Shown here one piece after another: positions 33,579 to 44,993 of a stretch of 64,000 bases of DNA. The notes beneath the pieces were generated by a model, which worked only from the letters and a program-made list of their open reading frames with translations, ran no database searches and was not told where the DNA came from. Positions within the stretch are counted from its first letter, which is position 1, and the number at the start of each line of letters is the position of its first letter. The translations under genes and the position numbers were made by a program. The stretch comes from Areca catechu. Lineage: Eukaryota > Streptophyta > Magnoliopsida > Arecales > Arecaceae. The DNA is taken from NCBI GenBank assembly GCA_021397845.1, contig CM038043.1, forward strand, positions 124,581,013 to 124,645,012. Reading direction: 5' to 3'.

Positions 33579-36035
33579 TGAAAAGGATATGCCCTACAAG
33601 CCAATCTATGTTGTATCTCCCAAACCATTGTAATTGACAATATTCTAATAAAGGCATTATTTTTCATCATACGCTGTGTTTATTATTATATGATGAACCC
33701 CATAGATTAGGACTATGATTTTAGGGTTATGATGAGATCATATCAGTGAGACCTAAAGTCTTAAAACCTTAATCTAAAATATTCCTAGTCAAAGGAACCC
33801 TGAGTAGGGGATCAGGGTTTTTCCGGTAAGACTAGCACATCCCATTTATACTGGAGAGGGTGACTGCTCTCACAGTCACTTGTGTATGACACTAATACTA
33901 GGATGTGGGTGCTCATTAGAGAATGAGTTCACTGATATGATCCAACTTGAGAACATCTAATAGAGTCTTAGCTACATGTCAATAGAAGGTTCTCATAGTG
34001 GGAGTGGTACAAGTAATCCTTTGACCTGAGACTGCCATAAGTACCTTATGTACATGAACCCATCCTTTGGTTCAATCCTATTCATGATATTGAGTCATGC
34101 ACAGGATTGATACTGGGAATGGTGAATTGTATATGGAGGTAATGAATAGGTCAACAAGGAATCGATCACTCTTAGTAAGAGGAGATTGCATCTAGCTAGT
34201 TATCAATCGGATGATGATTCAGGGAATCTTTGATCAAAGTAGAGATATTAGAGATGGTTTCTAATATCAAGATAATTGAATCATCAATATAAAATTGATC
34301 TAGAAATAAATATAATATTAGATTTGACATATATCCATATCCATAATTATATTTTGGGTGCAGGCTGATCGAAGGATTTAATTGTACGGTAACTTTCTAC
34401 TGAAGGGTAGTTTTGGTATTTCACCAGAATTTCATATCTTCTGGATAGACATGACACGTTGCTAGATGTCAATCTTGTCTCGTGGGTTGATCAAATTTAA
34501 TGATCATTTATTAGGAAGAGTCCTAATTGATCAAAATCGGGTAAGCCCGATTTGACCTAAATCGATTAGAAAGAGTTCTAATCAAATTAGGTCAACTTGT
34601 ATTCGAACCCACTGCTGGCTAGATATGGAACCCAATGGGTCACACACTTAAGAGAATTGATCAAGAGTCATTTGCATGAAGACACTCTAGCAAGTGTTGC
34701 AAATCCTAACTTCTATTCGAATTGGATTCGAATTAGGATTCCGAATTGATTCAATTTGGGTTTTGATTGGATCTAATTAGACCCTAATTGAGGTTTTAGG
34801 GATTATGGCTAACCCAATTGGCTAACCAATTACTTAGGCTAGCATACCACCCACCCCTTAGCCCTTGCACGCCAAAAACACCAAGAGTCCATGCGCTTTT
34901 GGACTCTTGGCGTGCCATATGGAGGAGTCCATGGGCGCATGGACTCTTGGCGCGCCCACTTAATTCTCCGATGAATTAAGATGGGGCGGCATTCTTTCTC
35001 ATTTTTAGCACCTCACTTGTCATCCCTTGGATGGTAATCTAACGGGTGGTGGGGTTTTAAGAAAGAAAGAAAGCGTTGTTTCTTCCCGGGTGCGCGAAAT
35101 CGTATCTCTTCGGAGACTCAAGTTTCGCGACTTCTTTCTCCCAATCGTCGCGACTTCTTCCTTTGAGAAAAGCCTTTAGAATTGATCTGAAAGGCCGTAA
35201 GAATTAATCCAGAAGGCCGTGAGAAAGAAGAGAAGGGCGTGAGAAGAAGGAAAGGGCGTGAGAAAAATGTTTACGGAGAGTTGTGAGGGCGCCTATCTGA
35301 AAACTATATAAAGGAATGGAAATCAGAACTTCGGTTATTCTAAAAATTGTATTTGTATTCTTCTTCCTCTCCTAAAGACTCTTTCTTCCTTTTCTTATTT
35401 TTGCATTGTTTCCTTTACAGAGTACACCTCTATCGAAACTCTGCTACTGAACAAGAACAAGAGCGAAAGTCTCCGACGGTAAAGGAAAGAAAGAGTTCTG
35501 TTTTTGTTCTTTCCTTTCTTTCTTACATTAAGACATTCTTGTCTTAATTTCTCCTCCAATTTAAGACAAGCCTAAATCCCCTTAGGACAAAGTCTTATCT
35601 TTAAGACAAGAGTGTCTTAGAGGGTCAAGGTCTTAGTAGAAGGAGGAGAAGAGATAAAAGAAAAAAAGGAGGCAACCTCTTGTGTGAAAAAATTCCAGCC
35701 ATAATCCGAAGGATTGAGTTCTAGAAGAAGAACTCAATACGAGGAACTATTAGACAAGAAGATAGTGTTCTTGGTCATTGCTCTGTGTGGATCACCATCG
35801 GAGGGCGGACACTTGGATGCCTGGTGAATTCAAATAGCCCGTTGATCTTCAAGTTTTAAGTCTTCATAAATTGGAATTAACGATTACAGGTTGGTATTCT
35901 AATTCAATTTGCATAGAAATGTTTGTCTTCATATATTCTAGTCTTATTAAGGAGTTCCTGGTTTAGGATTTTTGGTGCATATTTAATTTCAATTTTTGAA
36001 ATTACCCTTCTGCTACGTTGCACCGGATCCCAACA
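33579..36035 (+). repeat. Complete 3' LTR of the copia element
   Basis: It starts right after the purine tract AAGTGGGAGA, ends CCCAACA, and is 2457 bp long. A promoter TATATAAAGG lies at about 35303-35312. Two hairpins follow the likely transcription start, ATTAAGACA/TGTCTTAAT (35527-35535/35540-35548) and TAAGACA/TGTCTTA (35602-35608/35613-35619). Confidence 0.9.
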
Positions 36036-37199
36036 ATCAACACATGGCATGTCACTTGTATTTGGACATGCAACAAGATTAAGACATCACCACATGACAA
36101 CACCCTTTGGTCGGCCACTTAAGAAGGAGTTAGTGCATCTTATTTTTTTTAAGAGGAGTAATGCAGAAGGAGATCTCCAAATTGGTACCCTCCCACTCCA
36201 TTCCTTCATGCCAAAACCAAGAAAAAAATTGGCCAACATTTCAAGGAGTTCCAAGTTATCTCAAGTCATCCAAGTGGAGAAGGTTGGAAGGTTTTCCTAC
36301 TTCAAGAGTTTTGATAAAACAGATTGGAAGCTACTTAAGTTCCTAGGACTCAAGAGTCTCACCAAAACTCTTGAGTCTTCTTCAATCCAAACTGAAGAGT
36401 CCACTCATATATAGAAGTCTAGATCAGCCCAACAAGCAAGAGTCCAAGATGCCCAGAAGTAGCACTCTAGGAGTTGTACCCAAGGAAGCACAAGTCTAGT
36501 CTTTGTGTCCCTTACAACACTAGTTATGGGTCTATAAATACCCCATCAACCCTCCCTTTGTAATCAATTATTCATCAATATACAACGAAATTATGTCAAA
36601 TTTTATTTCTTTGTTGTGTGCATCGTGGGGTGTGAGGCCCTTCTTTTGTTCTATGAAACATCGCGGGGTGTGAGGCCCTACTTATCCAGCCATCAAGAAA
36701 TCCAAATCCACCATTTCGAAACCTTCCTTTCTTTCATTCTTTCCTTTCCATTGCTGCCTTTAATTTGTGTTTCTTTCTTTGTTGAGTGTGTAGGTGATCA
36801 AGAATCGAAGCCAGGTTTTCTTGCCTCCAAACCAGCATCGCTTGAAAGATCGGAGCCCGGAATCGAATTCTTGAACCCTACCGTGAAGATCTTGAGAGTC
36901 CCGTCAGATCCGATTCAGAGGAGCGTATCTTTATTGGTAAAATCTAAACTTATTCCCTCATCATTTCTGACTCGTTGAATAGATAACCCTAGTTTACGGT
37001 AGTTTCTCAACCACCAAGTCCTACTTTTTCCTAGTAACTTTGTAGGCTTATTTGCGGGCACATACTAGAACTAGTTTCCTATTCTGTCTCATTTGAAGTC
37101 TTCTTTAAAATCTGAAAAATATAAAAAAATTAGTTTCTAGTTTTTCTCTGTTAATTAGTTATTAATTTCAGTAATTTAGTTTTGATTTTCTGTCCTGCA

Positions 37200-37965
37200 T
37201 CAGCTTTCTCTGCTTCTATCTCCTTCTCCTCCTTTCCCTTGCTTCCCTTCTTCTCGCTCGTTGGGTCCTCCTTTTAGATCATCAGCTCTCTCCACTTCTT
37301 GTCTTGATTTTCCTCCTCTTAGGGCGCTCAAAGGTCAACATCATCCGTCGGCCGTGCCCCCGAGGTCATTTCCCTTTATAATAAGGAGTTATGTTGCGAG
37401 CCTTATTTCCCTAGTGAGTTATTATGGCTGGAGAAGTTTAGCAAGGCCTCGATCCGGGGATAGCCGCCCTCAGGTCTAAGGTTCCTAATGTAGCATTCTC
37501 CTTCTGGGTGGTACAGATGGTCGGCTACAGGATCTGGTACATCGATCGAGGCACTCCGCCCTAATTGGTGCAAACGAGGGTAGGCACATCTCTCTAGCTT
37601 TGGGGCGCCATATTGGACACGCTGCTCTGCGTGCCCCGATTTCGATGGCAGGCTTGGTGCTGCGCCTTTGTCCTTTTCGTGACGCTTTCGAGGAGTGGGC
37701 TCGATTTCGGTCGAGATGGGCTTAGCCCTTGGAGAGCCACCTGGCGAAGGAGTGGAGGGAGCTCGACTTCGACCGAGATGAGCTCGACCCTTGGAAAGCT
37801 ACCTGATGAAGGAACGGAGGGAGCTTAACTTTGCTCGAGATGGGCTCGACCCTTGGGAGCCACATGACGAAGGAGCTCGTAAAGAAATCCGACATGACGA
37901 TATCTACTCGCTTCGCTGCCAGCTGAATCTGAAATATTTTTCATGTCAACAATTTTACCATATCA
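37200..37965 (-). repeat. 5' LTR of Tat-1, U3 side, with three minisatellite units
   Basis: From about 37602 it matches 14243-15232: the same flank (TTGGGGCGCCATATTGG), units of the same minisatellite (37690-37880), and the same edge CCATATCA at 37965. The 15232 copy is followed by the polypurine tract. Here the sequence becomes unique at 37966, so this is the outer end of Tat-1. Confidence 0.7.
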
Positions 37966-38448
37966 ATTTCTATTCTAATTTCAACCATGAGCTGAATATT
38001 TTGAAGTATATAACCATTTCAATTTCGATTTCATTTCATCTCTATTCGGATTTCTGTTTCGATTCTCATCGTAAACCAAACATCCACCGAGTCCAGGATG
38101 TCCAACCGGGACCAACTGCAAAATCAAAATATATCTTCTCTATTTTGTCTCCATTTGCCAGATAAACTGCTTCGCAGGAACATCGAGATCAAGCCTGCCA
38201 TCTCCTTTGCCTCCCCTCCGCTACAATAAGCTCCCCACCATCCTGTTTTAGCACTGTTTCATATTTGCACGCTTCTTTCCCCTTCTCCCATTCTTTCCCA
38301 AAAGAAGGGAGAAGGAATCCTCGAATGCGTAGCTCTTCTTCTCCACTCTCGTACAATTAGTGCTCTTTGATCTCTTATTCGTCTCTTTTGTCCAAATTAC
38401 TTCATCGATTCGAAGAATTTTAGTGTGGAATTTATTCGATTGAGAGGG
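37966..38448 (+). promoter_or_regulatory. Promoter and 5' leader region of the E2 gene
   Basis: About 480 bp lie between the Tat-1 edge and the start codon. The last 250 bp are CT-rich (about 38260-38400), as in many plant 5' leaders. A second ATG in the same frame lies at 38425, 24 bp before the chosen start. No clear TATA box is visible, which is common for housekeeping genes. Confidence 0.45.
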
Positions 38449-41400
38449 ATGCTGGACGTGTCGAGGGTTCAGAAGGAGTTGATGGAGTGCAACCGGGACA
38501 AGATCATCTCCGGTGTCAGCATCGCCCTCCACGACGGCGGGAGCGACCTTTCCCACCTCTCCGGCACCATCACCGGTCCCGTCGGCACCCCTTACGAAGG
38601 CGGCACCTTCCAGATCGACATCCGCCTACCGAGTATGGATCGATTTTTTGCCTTTTCTCTCTAAATATGATATGTTTGAGCCGTTCTTTTGGCCAACACT
38701 TATATTGGTTTATCGGGACTAGAAATGTCGATCCAATTTAATGATCATGTCTTTGTAAATTTCAGCAAGAATTGATTTGTTGGGTGTCTTTTTTGGGGTT
38801 TTAGACTGATTCTGTGATGGAATGCATTCTTGTAGGGTTTTACTGCATGATTGTTGGATATTGTTATATTTATTTGTACTACTTGAAATGCTTAGTATCT
38901 TTCTGTTATGGAGACGGTAAAAAGACGAAAGATGATACTTTGGATGTCAAAAACGTTCAATCTTGAATCAGAATACGTTTGTGGGTTTTTATAAATACCT
39001 AATGTATAAAGTAGCTCAGGATTGGCTTCTGGAGAGACAATGCGCTAATTTAAGGTCTTTATGAATATGTGATGTCTAAAATCCTAGTTCTTGCAGAGAA
39101 AAATAACGGGTTAACTTATTCATACTATTAATTTACTTGAGATTATCTCCTTGTGGCACAATAGTGACAATGCAAACAACACCACCATGACACCACCACC
39201 TTCACATTTGACAGACATTAGTTCGTTTCAGCAACTCTATACCGACAATATATTTTATTTTCATTTTTTCTATTTTTAAAATCATGATAGAAGGTATCTT
39301 TGAGATTATTGAAAGTCATAATAATTGAAACCATGTAGAACCATGGGAAACATACAGAAAAGATCACAGAAATCTGAATGAATGAAACAAGAATAGATTG
39401 ACAATTGTGGGGTCCTCCGTGGTAGACCTGCTTATCAGGCGGGCTGGGCCAGGCTGGGCTTAGCTCAAGGAATGATGGTAATTTTTCAAGCCTGAGCTTG
39501 GCCTGGCTTGGTCTTTGGGCCTCTTCCTAGGTTCAAGCTTGCCCTATATCGGGCTTCAATCTGTTAGGGTAGGCGAACCACCATTGACGAAGGTGGCCAG
39601 GAATAAGGGAGGCTAGGAGAAGGCAATGGTGCGGTGAGGTGGTCAGAAAGGTAGTTGGGTGACAGGAAGAAGGCAGTGAGGTGGTGGGAAGGAGGCGAGA
39701 AAGCTGGGAGATGGGGAGGACTTGAAGAGGACGCTGGGAGGTAGGGAGGATGCAAGGATGAGACAGCAGCTTGGCAGGGAGGAGGCGGCGAGGCGGCAGG
39801 AACGGGGTGATGGCCAAAGAGGAGGAGGAATGGAAACACGAGGGTCGTGGAGGCAAGGATGTTCGGAAGAGGCTAGATGGGGAGATCGGACGATGCAAGG
39901 AGGTGGTGTGAGTACTAGATGAGCAAGGAGGTGGTGGCTTGGTGGGAGGATGGGACAAGTGACGCCCGAGGAGCGGGGACACTGGGAAGGAGCTGAGCAC
40001 ATGAAGATAAAGAAGACGGTTCTTCTAGATTAGGGCTTTTATATGGGTTTGGGTCGGGTTTGGGTTGAGATGACATAAACCTGAGGCTGGCCCATTTTTA
40101 AAACCATGTTTGATTTTCAAGCCCGGCTCGACCTGCTGGTCTGAAATTTAGGATCCAAGCCTATTTTAAACGAGCTGGGCTTGGTCTGGCTGCCCACAAA
40201 ATGAGCAACTCTACTCCCCAGCATGTGAAAATGCACAAAGCAAGAACTACGCAAAGCTGACTAGACCTTTAACTTTGTTAAACTTCACCTCCATTTACTG
40301 TCCTTTTTGAATGCCTTACACCTTTTCTATGTCAGAAAACCAGATATTTGATAGCATAAATTACATATTTCATTTCTTTCTAGCACTCTTCAGCCATACA
40401 TTGTTCCAGCTCTGAAGTAAGACATGAATCTCTTTCATGTCATTTCAGCAATCTGAAAAAGAATCCCAACATATGAAACCAAACAGAAGATTGAAAAAGA
40501 ACTTCACCTTTTTCTTTGCACAAGGCAATGTATAATAAGTTGCCACCTGCGCTATAAAAGAATACCACATATCTGGTCTTTCCCAAATGCTGCCAATGCT
40601 TTACTGCTAGTGAGCATCCTTTGACCCTGGTAGTTATTAAAGTTGGTATGATAGGATAACTACTTCATAGGTTCCTCTTTTTAGTTTTGTGAAGGAAGGT
40701 TTGTTTTCTATCAGAAAATGACGTGCTTTTGAAATTTCTTGGACCAGATTGACATGGCTTATGATGTGATCTTTAATATCATTCTTCAACAATTAGTAAG
40801 CCTGCAATCCATTTGTAAGTGACCTTTTTCTTGTATCATCAACACCCTCTAGCAAGCCTACTCCAATTTCTGAACCAAGACAATTACTAGAACATGCCAA
40901 GCAGCCTGTGAGGTTTTTAAGAAATGGTGTTGCCAACATGTTGTAGACATCCTTCCAGATTTGACATTTTGTAACAGTAACTATTCACGATCTTAAGATT
41001 TTCACTACATGAGTAGTGCCATTTTGAAACTAAGGTTGCTAACATTGCCTCTGGTTATTCAGAGGTATAATCTGCAATATTGATGCATTCATACTTTAAA
41101 ATACTTTGAAATGCTAATTTCTTGGTAAAATTTGAAAGCATATCATTGTTCATCATACATGAAAGTCCTGCTTTGAGGCATCAAGATGATGAAGCACAAT
41201 ATTCATGACAACTTTCTTTGTTTCTTAAGAATTTATTTGATGCTATGGTGTTGACACTATTCTATACTTAATGCTGCAGAAAGGAAGATATCTGGACAAT
41301 TAGAGGCTGTAAGAGTTATAAACAATTGCTGATTAATTTAGACCGGGATTGATGTGAATTTTTTGTTGTTTTATGTTCTTCTAATTTTTGAACCAAACAC

Positions 41401-44400
41401 ACACTTAGAGTGTAAGCAGAGATTCAGTTTTGGATATAACATTCTAAACCTCTGAAAAGATTGTTAAAAGAAGATTGCAAGTTAATGGTAATAACTATGC
41501 AGTAGAACAAATATATGACTAGGTGGACAATAGAGATAAAAATGAATGTTAGAAATAGAAGAAGAGCGGAGGAAAGAAGAGGATGAAAAGGCAACAGGTT
41601 TTTTTTTGAGAAGAGAATTATCTTTATTTTCAACCTTCCCCAAAATTGGCATTACATAGACCAAGGGTCCCCTATTTATAACAGTAGAAAAACTCTAACA
41701 CAACCGAAATCCCCAAACTACCTTGAAAAGCAGCTGGTCTGTTTATGGGTACTTGGGGTTAACACTTAACAATACTGTGAATACTAGTGCAAAAATAACA
41801 GGGATCATCAAAACCCTTAAACTAGGTCTGAGATCTTTACTCTCAGCTTTTAACCACAAATTACCTGAAAATTGCTGGAAATCTACAACTAAAATTTAAA
41901 ATAAAAGAGGGTTTAAAAGCTTTTTGCCATTCGATACATCACTTGATCAACTTGAGTCTTTCTTTTGGGTTTTGTGCATGTATTCTTTTTCAAATATCTG
42001 AAATTACATGTTTATGCTTGCAAATTTACTATTCATCTGTATATACTTCTAAATTATTCTTTTACAAAAAAGAATCTTCCCGAAGAGTAACTAAGACCAA
42101 TTTAGTCACGTTTTCATGTTCCAATTGAACACTTTCCATTTATGATCAAAGGGGAAGATTCTTCTTTTTACCAAACATATGCGGATCAAATCACGATTTT
42201 ATAATAAGAACAAGAAATCTTTCTCGATTAATCCCTTTGCCCCTCATTCTTCGAGAATCATAAAGATCTCTTTCGAGTTTGAATTTGTTCATTTGGAATC
42301 TGGGCTTTTCTATCTTCTACTTATTTATTTCTATTTTCTTATTTTTTTGCTTTATTCTTTATTTCATTTCGATTTTCTTTTCCTCTCTTTTCTTTTTATT
42401 CGTTTCCATCATTCCTCAAGTCCCATAGGTTTATTGATCCTGTAGAATCTGATCCATTTTCTCATCGAGCAAAGGGTACAAAATCAATCAGATTGATTTT
42501 TCGATAAAAAAAAAGTACTATGTGAAATCTTCGATTTTTTTCCTCTTCCTCTATCCCTATCCCATAGGTATAGCGTTTGAATCAATAGAGAACTTTTTCT
42601 TCTGTATGAATCGATATTATTACACTCCAATTCCTTCCTAATACCTCCCAAGGAAAATCCCAAGTTGGATCCAAAATTGACGGGTTGGCGTGAGCTTATC
42701 CATGCGGTTATGCACTCTTCAAACAGGAATCCATTTTTTGACCTGGCTTTCATGCTTTGGTGAGTCATCCGAGATCTTTTCGATGACCTATGTTGTGTTG
42801 AAGGGTTATCTATATGATTCGATCGATTGCGTAAGGCCCGCGGTAGCAATGGAACCGGGGAAAGCATACAAAAAAGAAATTTTTTTCTATTCTATTATAT
42901 TACTATTAGTATTAGTTAGTGATCCCGGCTCGGTGAGTCCTTTCTTCCGTGATGAACTGTTGGCACCAGTCCTACATTTTGTCTCTGTGGACCGAGGAGA
43001 AAGGGGGCTCAGCGGGAAGAGGGTTGTATCATGAGAAGTAAGGAGGTCAACTTGCTTCAAATATACAACATGGATTCTAGCAATGCAATGGAGTTGGACC
43101 CTCATGTCGATCTGAATGACTCAGTCTTTGAACAGAGATAAATCTTTGCCTGCTTGGCAAGAGGATAGCAAGCTACAAATTCTGTCTCGGTAGGACATAT
43201 ATTTCTTTTACTATTAAATTAATAAATGAAAATGAAGTAGTTAATGGTGGGGTTACCATTATCCTTTTTCTTGTATGTGTTCCTAAGAAAAGGCATTTGT
43301 CCATTTCATTATTTTTTTAGGTCTAAAAAAAGGGCGTGGAAACACATAGGAACTCTTGAATGGAAATTGAAAAGAAATGTAGCTCCAGTTCCTTCGAAAA
43401 TGTAAGATCTTTGGCGCAAGAAGAAGGGGTGATCCATATCATCTTGACTTGATTCTGCTTACCCTCCTTTTTTAACAATACCGAGTCGGGTTCTTCTCCT
43501 ACTAGTATCGAATAGAACATGCTGAACAAAATCTTCATGTAAAACCTGCTCGATTTAGATCGGAAAAATCGTATGGATTTTATGAAACCATGTGCTATGG
43601 CTCGAATCCGTGGTCAATCCTATTTCCGATAGGAGCAGTTGACAATTGAATCCAATCTTTCCCATTATTTTACTATCTATAATAGTGCGAAAAGAAGGTC
43701 TGGCTCTAAGTTGTTCAAGAATAGTGGCGTTGAGTTTCTCGACCCTTTACCTTAGGATTAGTTAGTTCTATTTCTCGATGGGACCCGGAAAGGATATAAC
43801 TCAGCGGTAGAGTGTTACCTTGACGTGGTGGAAGTCATCAGTTCAAGCCTGATTATCCCTAAATCCAATATGAGTTTTTCTATTTTGACTTGCTCCCCCG
43901 CCGTGATCGAACGAGAATGGATAAGAGGCTTGCGGGATTGACATGATAGGGTAGGGATGGCTATATTGCTGGGAGCGAGCTCCAGGCTAATATGAAGCGC
44001 ATGGATACAAGTTATGCCTTGGAATGAAAGACAATTCTGAATCAGCTTTGTCTACGAACAAGCTATAAGTAATGCAACCATGAATCTCATGGAGAGTTCG
44101 ATCCTGGCTTAGGATGAATGCTGGCGGCATGCTTAACACATGCAAGTCGGACGGGAAGTGGTGTTTTTAGTTGCAGACGGGTGAGTAATGCATAAGAACC
44201 TGCCCTTGGGAGGGGAACAACAACTGGAAACGGTTGCTAATACCCCGTAGGTTGAGGAGCAAAAGGAGGAATCCGCCCGACGGGCTCGCGTCTGATTAGC
44301 TAGTTGGTGAGGCAATAGCTTACCAAGATGATGATCAGTAGCTGGTCCGAGAGGATGATCAGCCACACTGGGACTGAAACACGGCTCAGACTCCTATGGG

Positions 44401-44952
44401 AGGCAGCAATGGAGAATTTTTCATAATGGATGAAAGCCTGATGGAGCAATGCCACATGGAGGTAGAAGGCCCACGGGTCGTGAACTTCTTTTCTTAGAGA
44501 AGAAGCAATGACGGTATCTGAGGAATAAGTATCGGCTAACTCTGTGCCAGCAGCCGCGGTAAGACAGAGGATGCAAGTTATCCGGAATGACTGGGCGCAA
44601 AGCATATGTAGGTGGCTTTTCATGTCCATCGTCAAATCCCAGGGCTCAACCTTGGACAGGTGGTGGAAACTACCAAGCTGGAGTACAGTACGGGTAGAGG
44701 GAATTTCCGGTGGAGCGGTGAAATGCGTAGAGATCGGAAAGAACACCAACGGCGAAAGCACTCTACTGGGCCGACACTGACACTCAGAGACTAAAGCGAG
44801 GAAAGCAAATGGGATTAGATACTGCAGTAGTCCTAGCCGTAAACGATGGATACTAGGCGCTGTGCGTATCGACCCGTGCAATGCTGTAGGTAACGCGTTA
44901 AGTATCCCGCCTGGGGAGTATGTTTGCAAGAATGAAACTCAAAGGAATTGAT

Positions 44953-44993
<41 letters not shown>

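Larger units (their letters stand above)
27153..36035 (+). mobile_element. Ty1/copia retrotransposon, 8.9 kb, target duplication ATCAA
   Basis: The element is bounded by TGAAAGGGATATGCCC (27153) and CCCAACA (36035). It is flanked by ATCAA at 27148-27152 and 36036-36040, which fixes both ends. It holds a truncated 5' LTR, a leader of about 1.2 kb made of hairpins, one gag-pol frame with a few stops, a polypurine tract (33568-33577) and a full 2457-bp 3' LTR. Domain order (gag, protease, integrase, RT, RNase H) is that of copia. The gag start and long LTRs suggest the Tork/Angela group, but I cannot prove that here. It is the youngest layer of the nest. Confidence 0.9.
26642..37199 (+). mobile_element. 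LTR-like insertion in the Tat-1 5' LTR, itself split by a copia element
   Basis: Two outer pieces, 26642-27152 and 36041-about 37199, flank the copia element and together form about 1.7 kb. The right piece resembles the insertion at 23389-24883: a promoter-like TATAAATACCCCATCAACCC segment near 36533, and the same ATAAAAAAATTAGTTT block near 37123. That suggests one family. The piece at 26642 starts TGTAAATATT. The right end and target duplication could not be fixed. Confidence 0.5.
14243..37965 (-). mobile_element. Tat-1: minus-strand Ty3/gypsy (Tat lineage) element with nested insertions
   Basis: Reading on the minus strand, the order is 5' LTR (37965-37200 plus 26641-26221), primer site (26220-26200), gag, protease, RT, RNase H, a second RNase H, integrase, a 31-bp tandem array, an antisense ORF, a polypurine tract (about 15250-15233) and the 3' LTR (15232-14243, truncated). 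The two LTRs can be paired because both carry the same minisatellite and flanks and both start TGATATGG or a close variant. Two insertions interrupt it: 23389-24883 in gag and 26642-37199 in the 5' LTR. An antisense ORF between pol and the 3' LTR is established for Tat relatives such as Grande and Retand. All coding parts carry stops. Confidence 0.8.

Noticed and set aside
39533..40000. A Ser/Pro-rich protein on the minus strand
   Set aside because: It is the complement of a purine-rich stretch within a hAT-like element, open in several frames at once.
42484..42867. A nuclear gene on the minus strand
   Set aside because: The frame lies within the inserted plastid spacer and shows no independent sign of being a gene.
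43790..43861. A working nuclear tRNA-Val gene
   Set aside because: The anticodon type and surroundings are plastid, the acceptor stem is broken at position 2, and two other changes are present.
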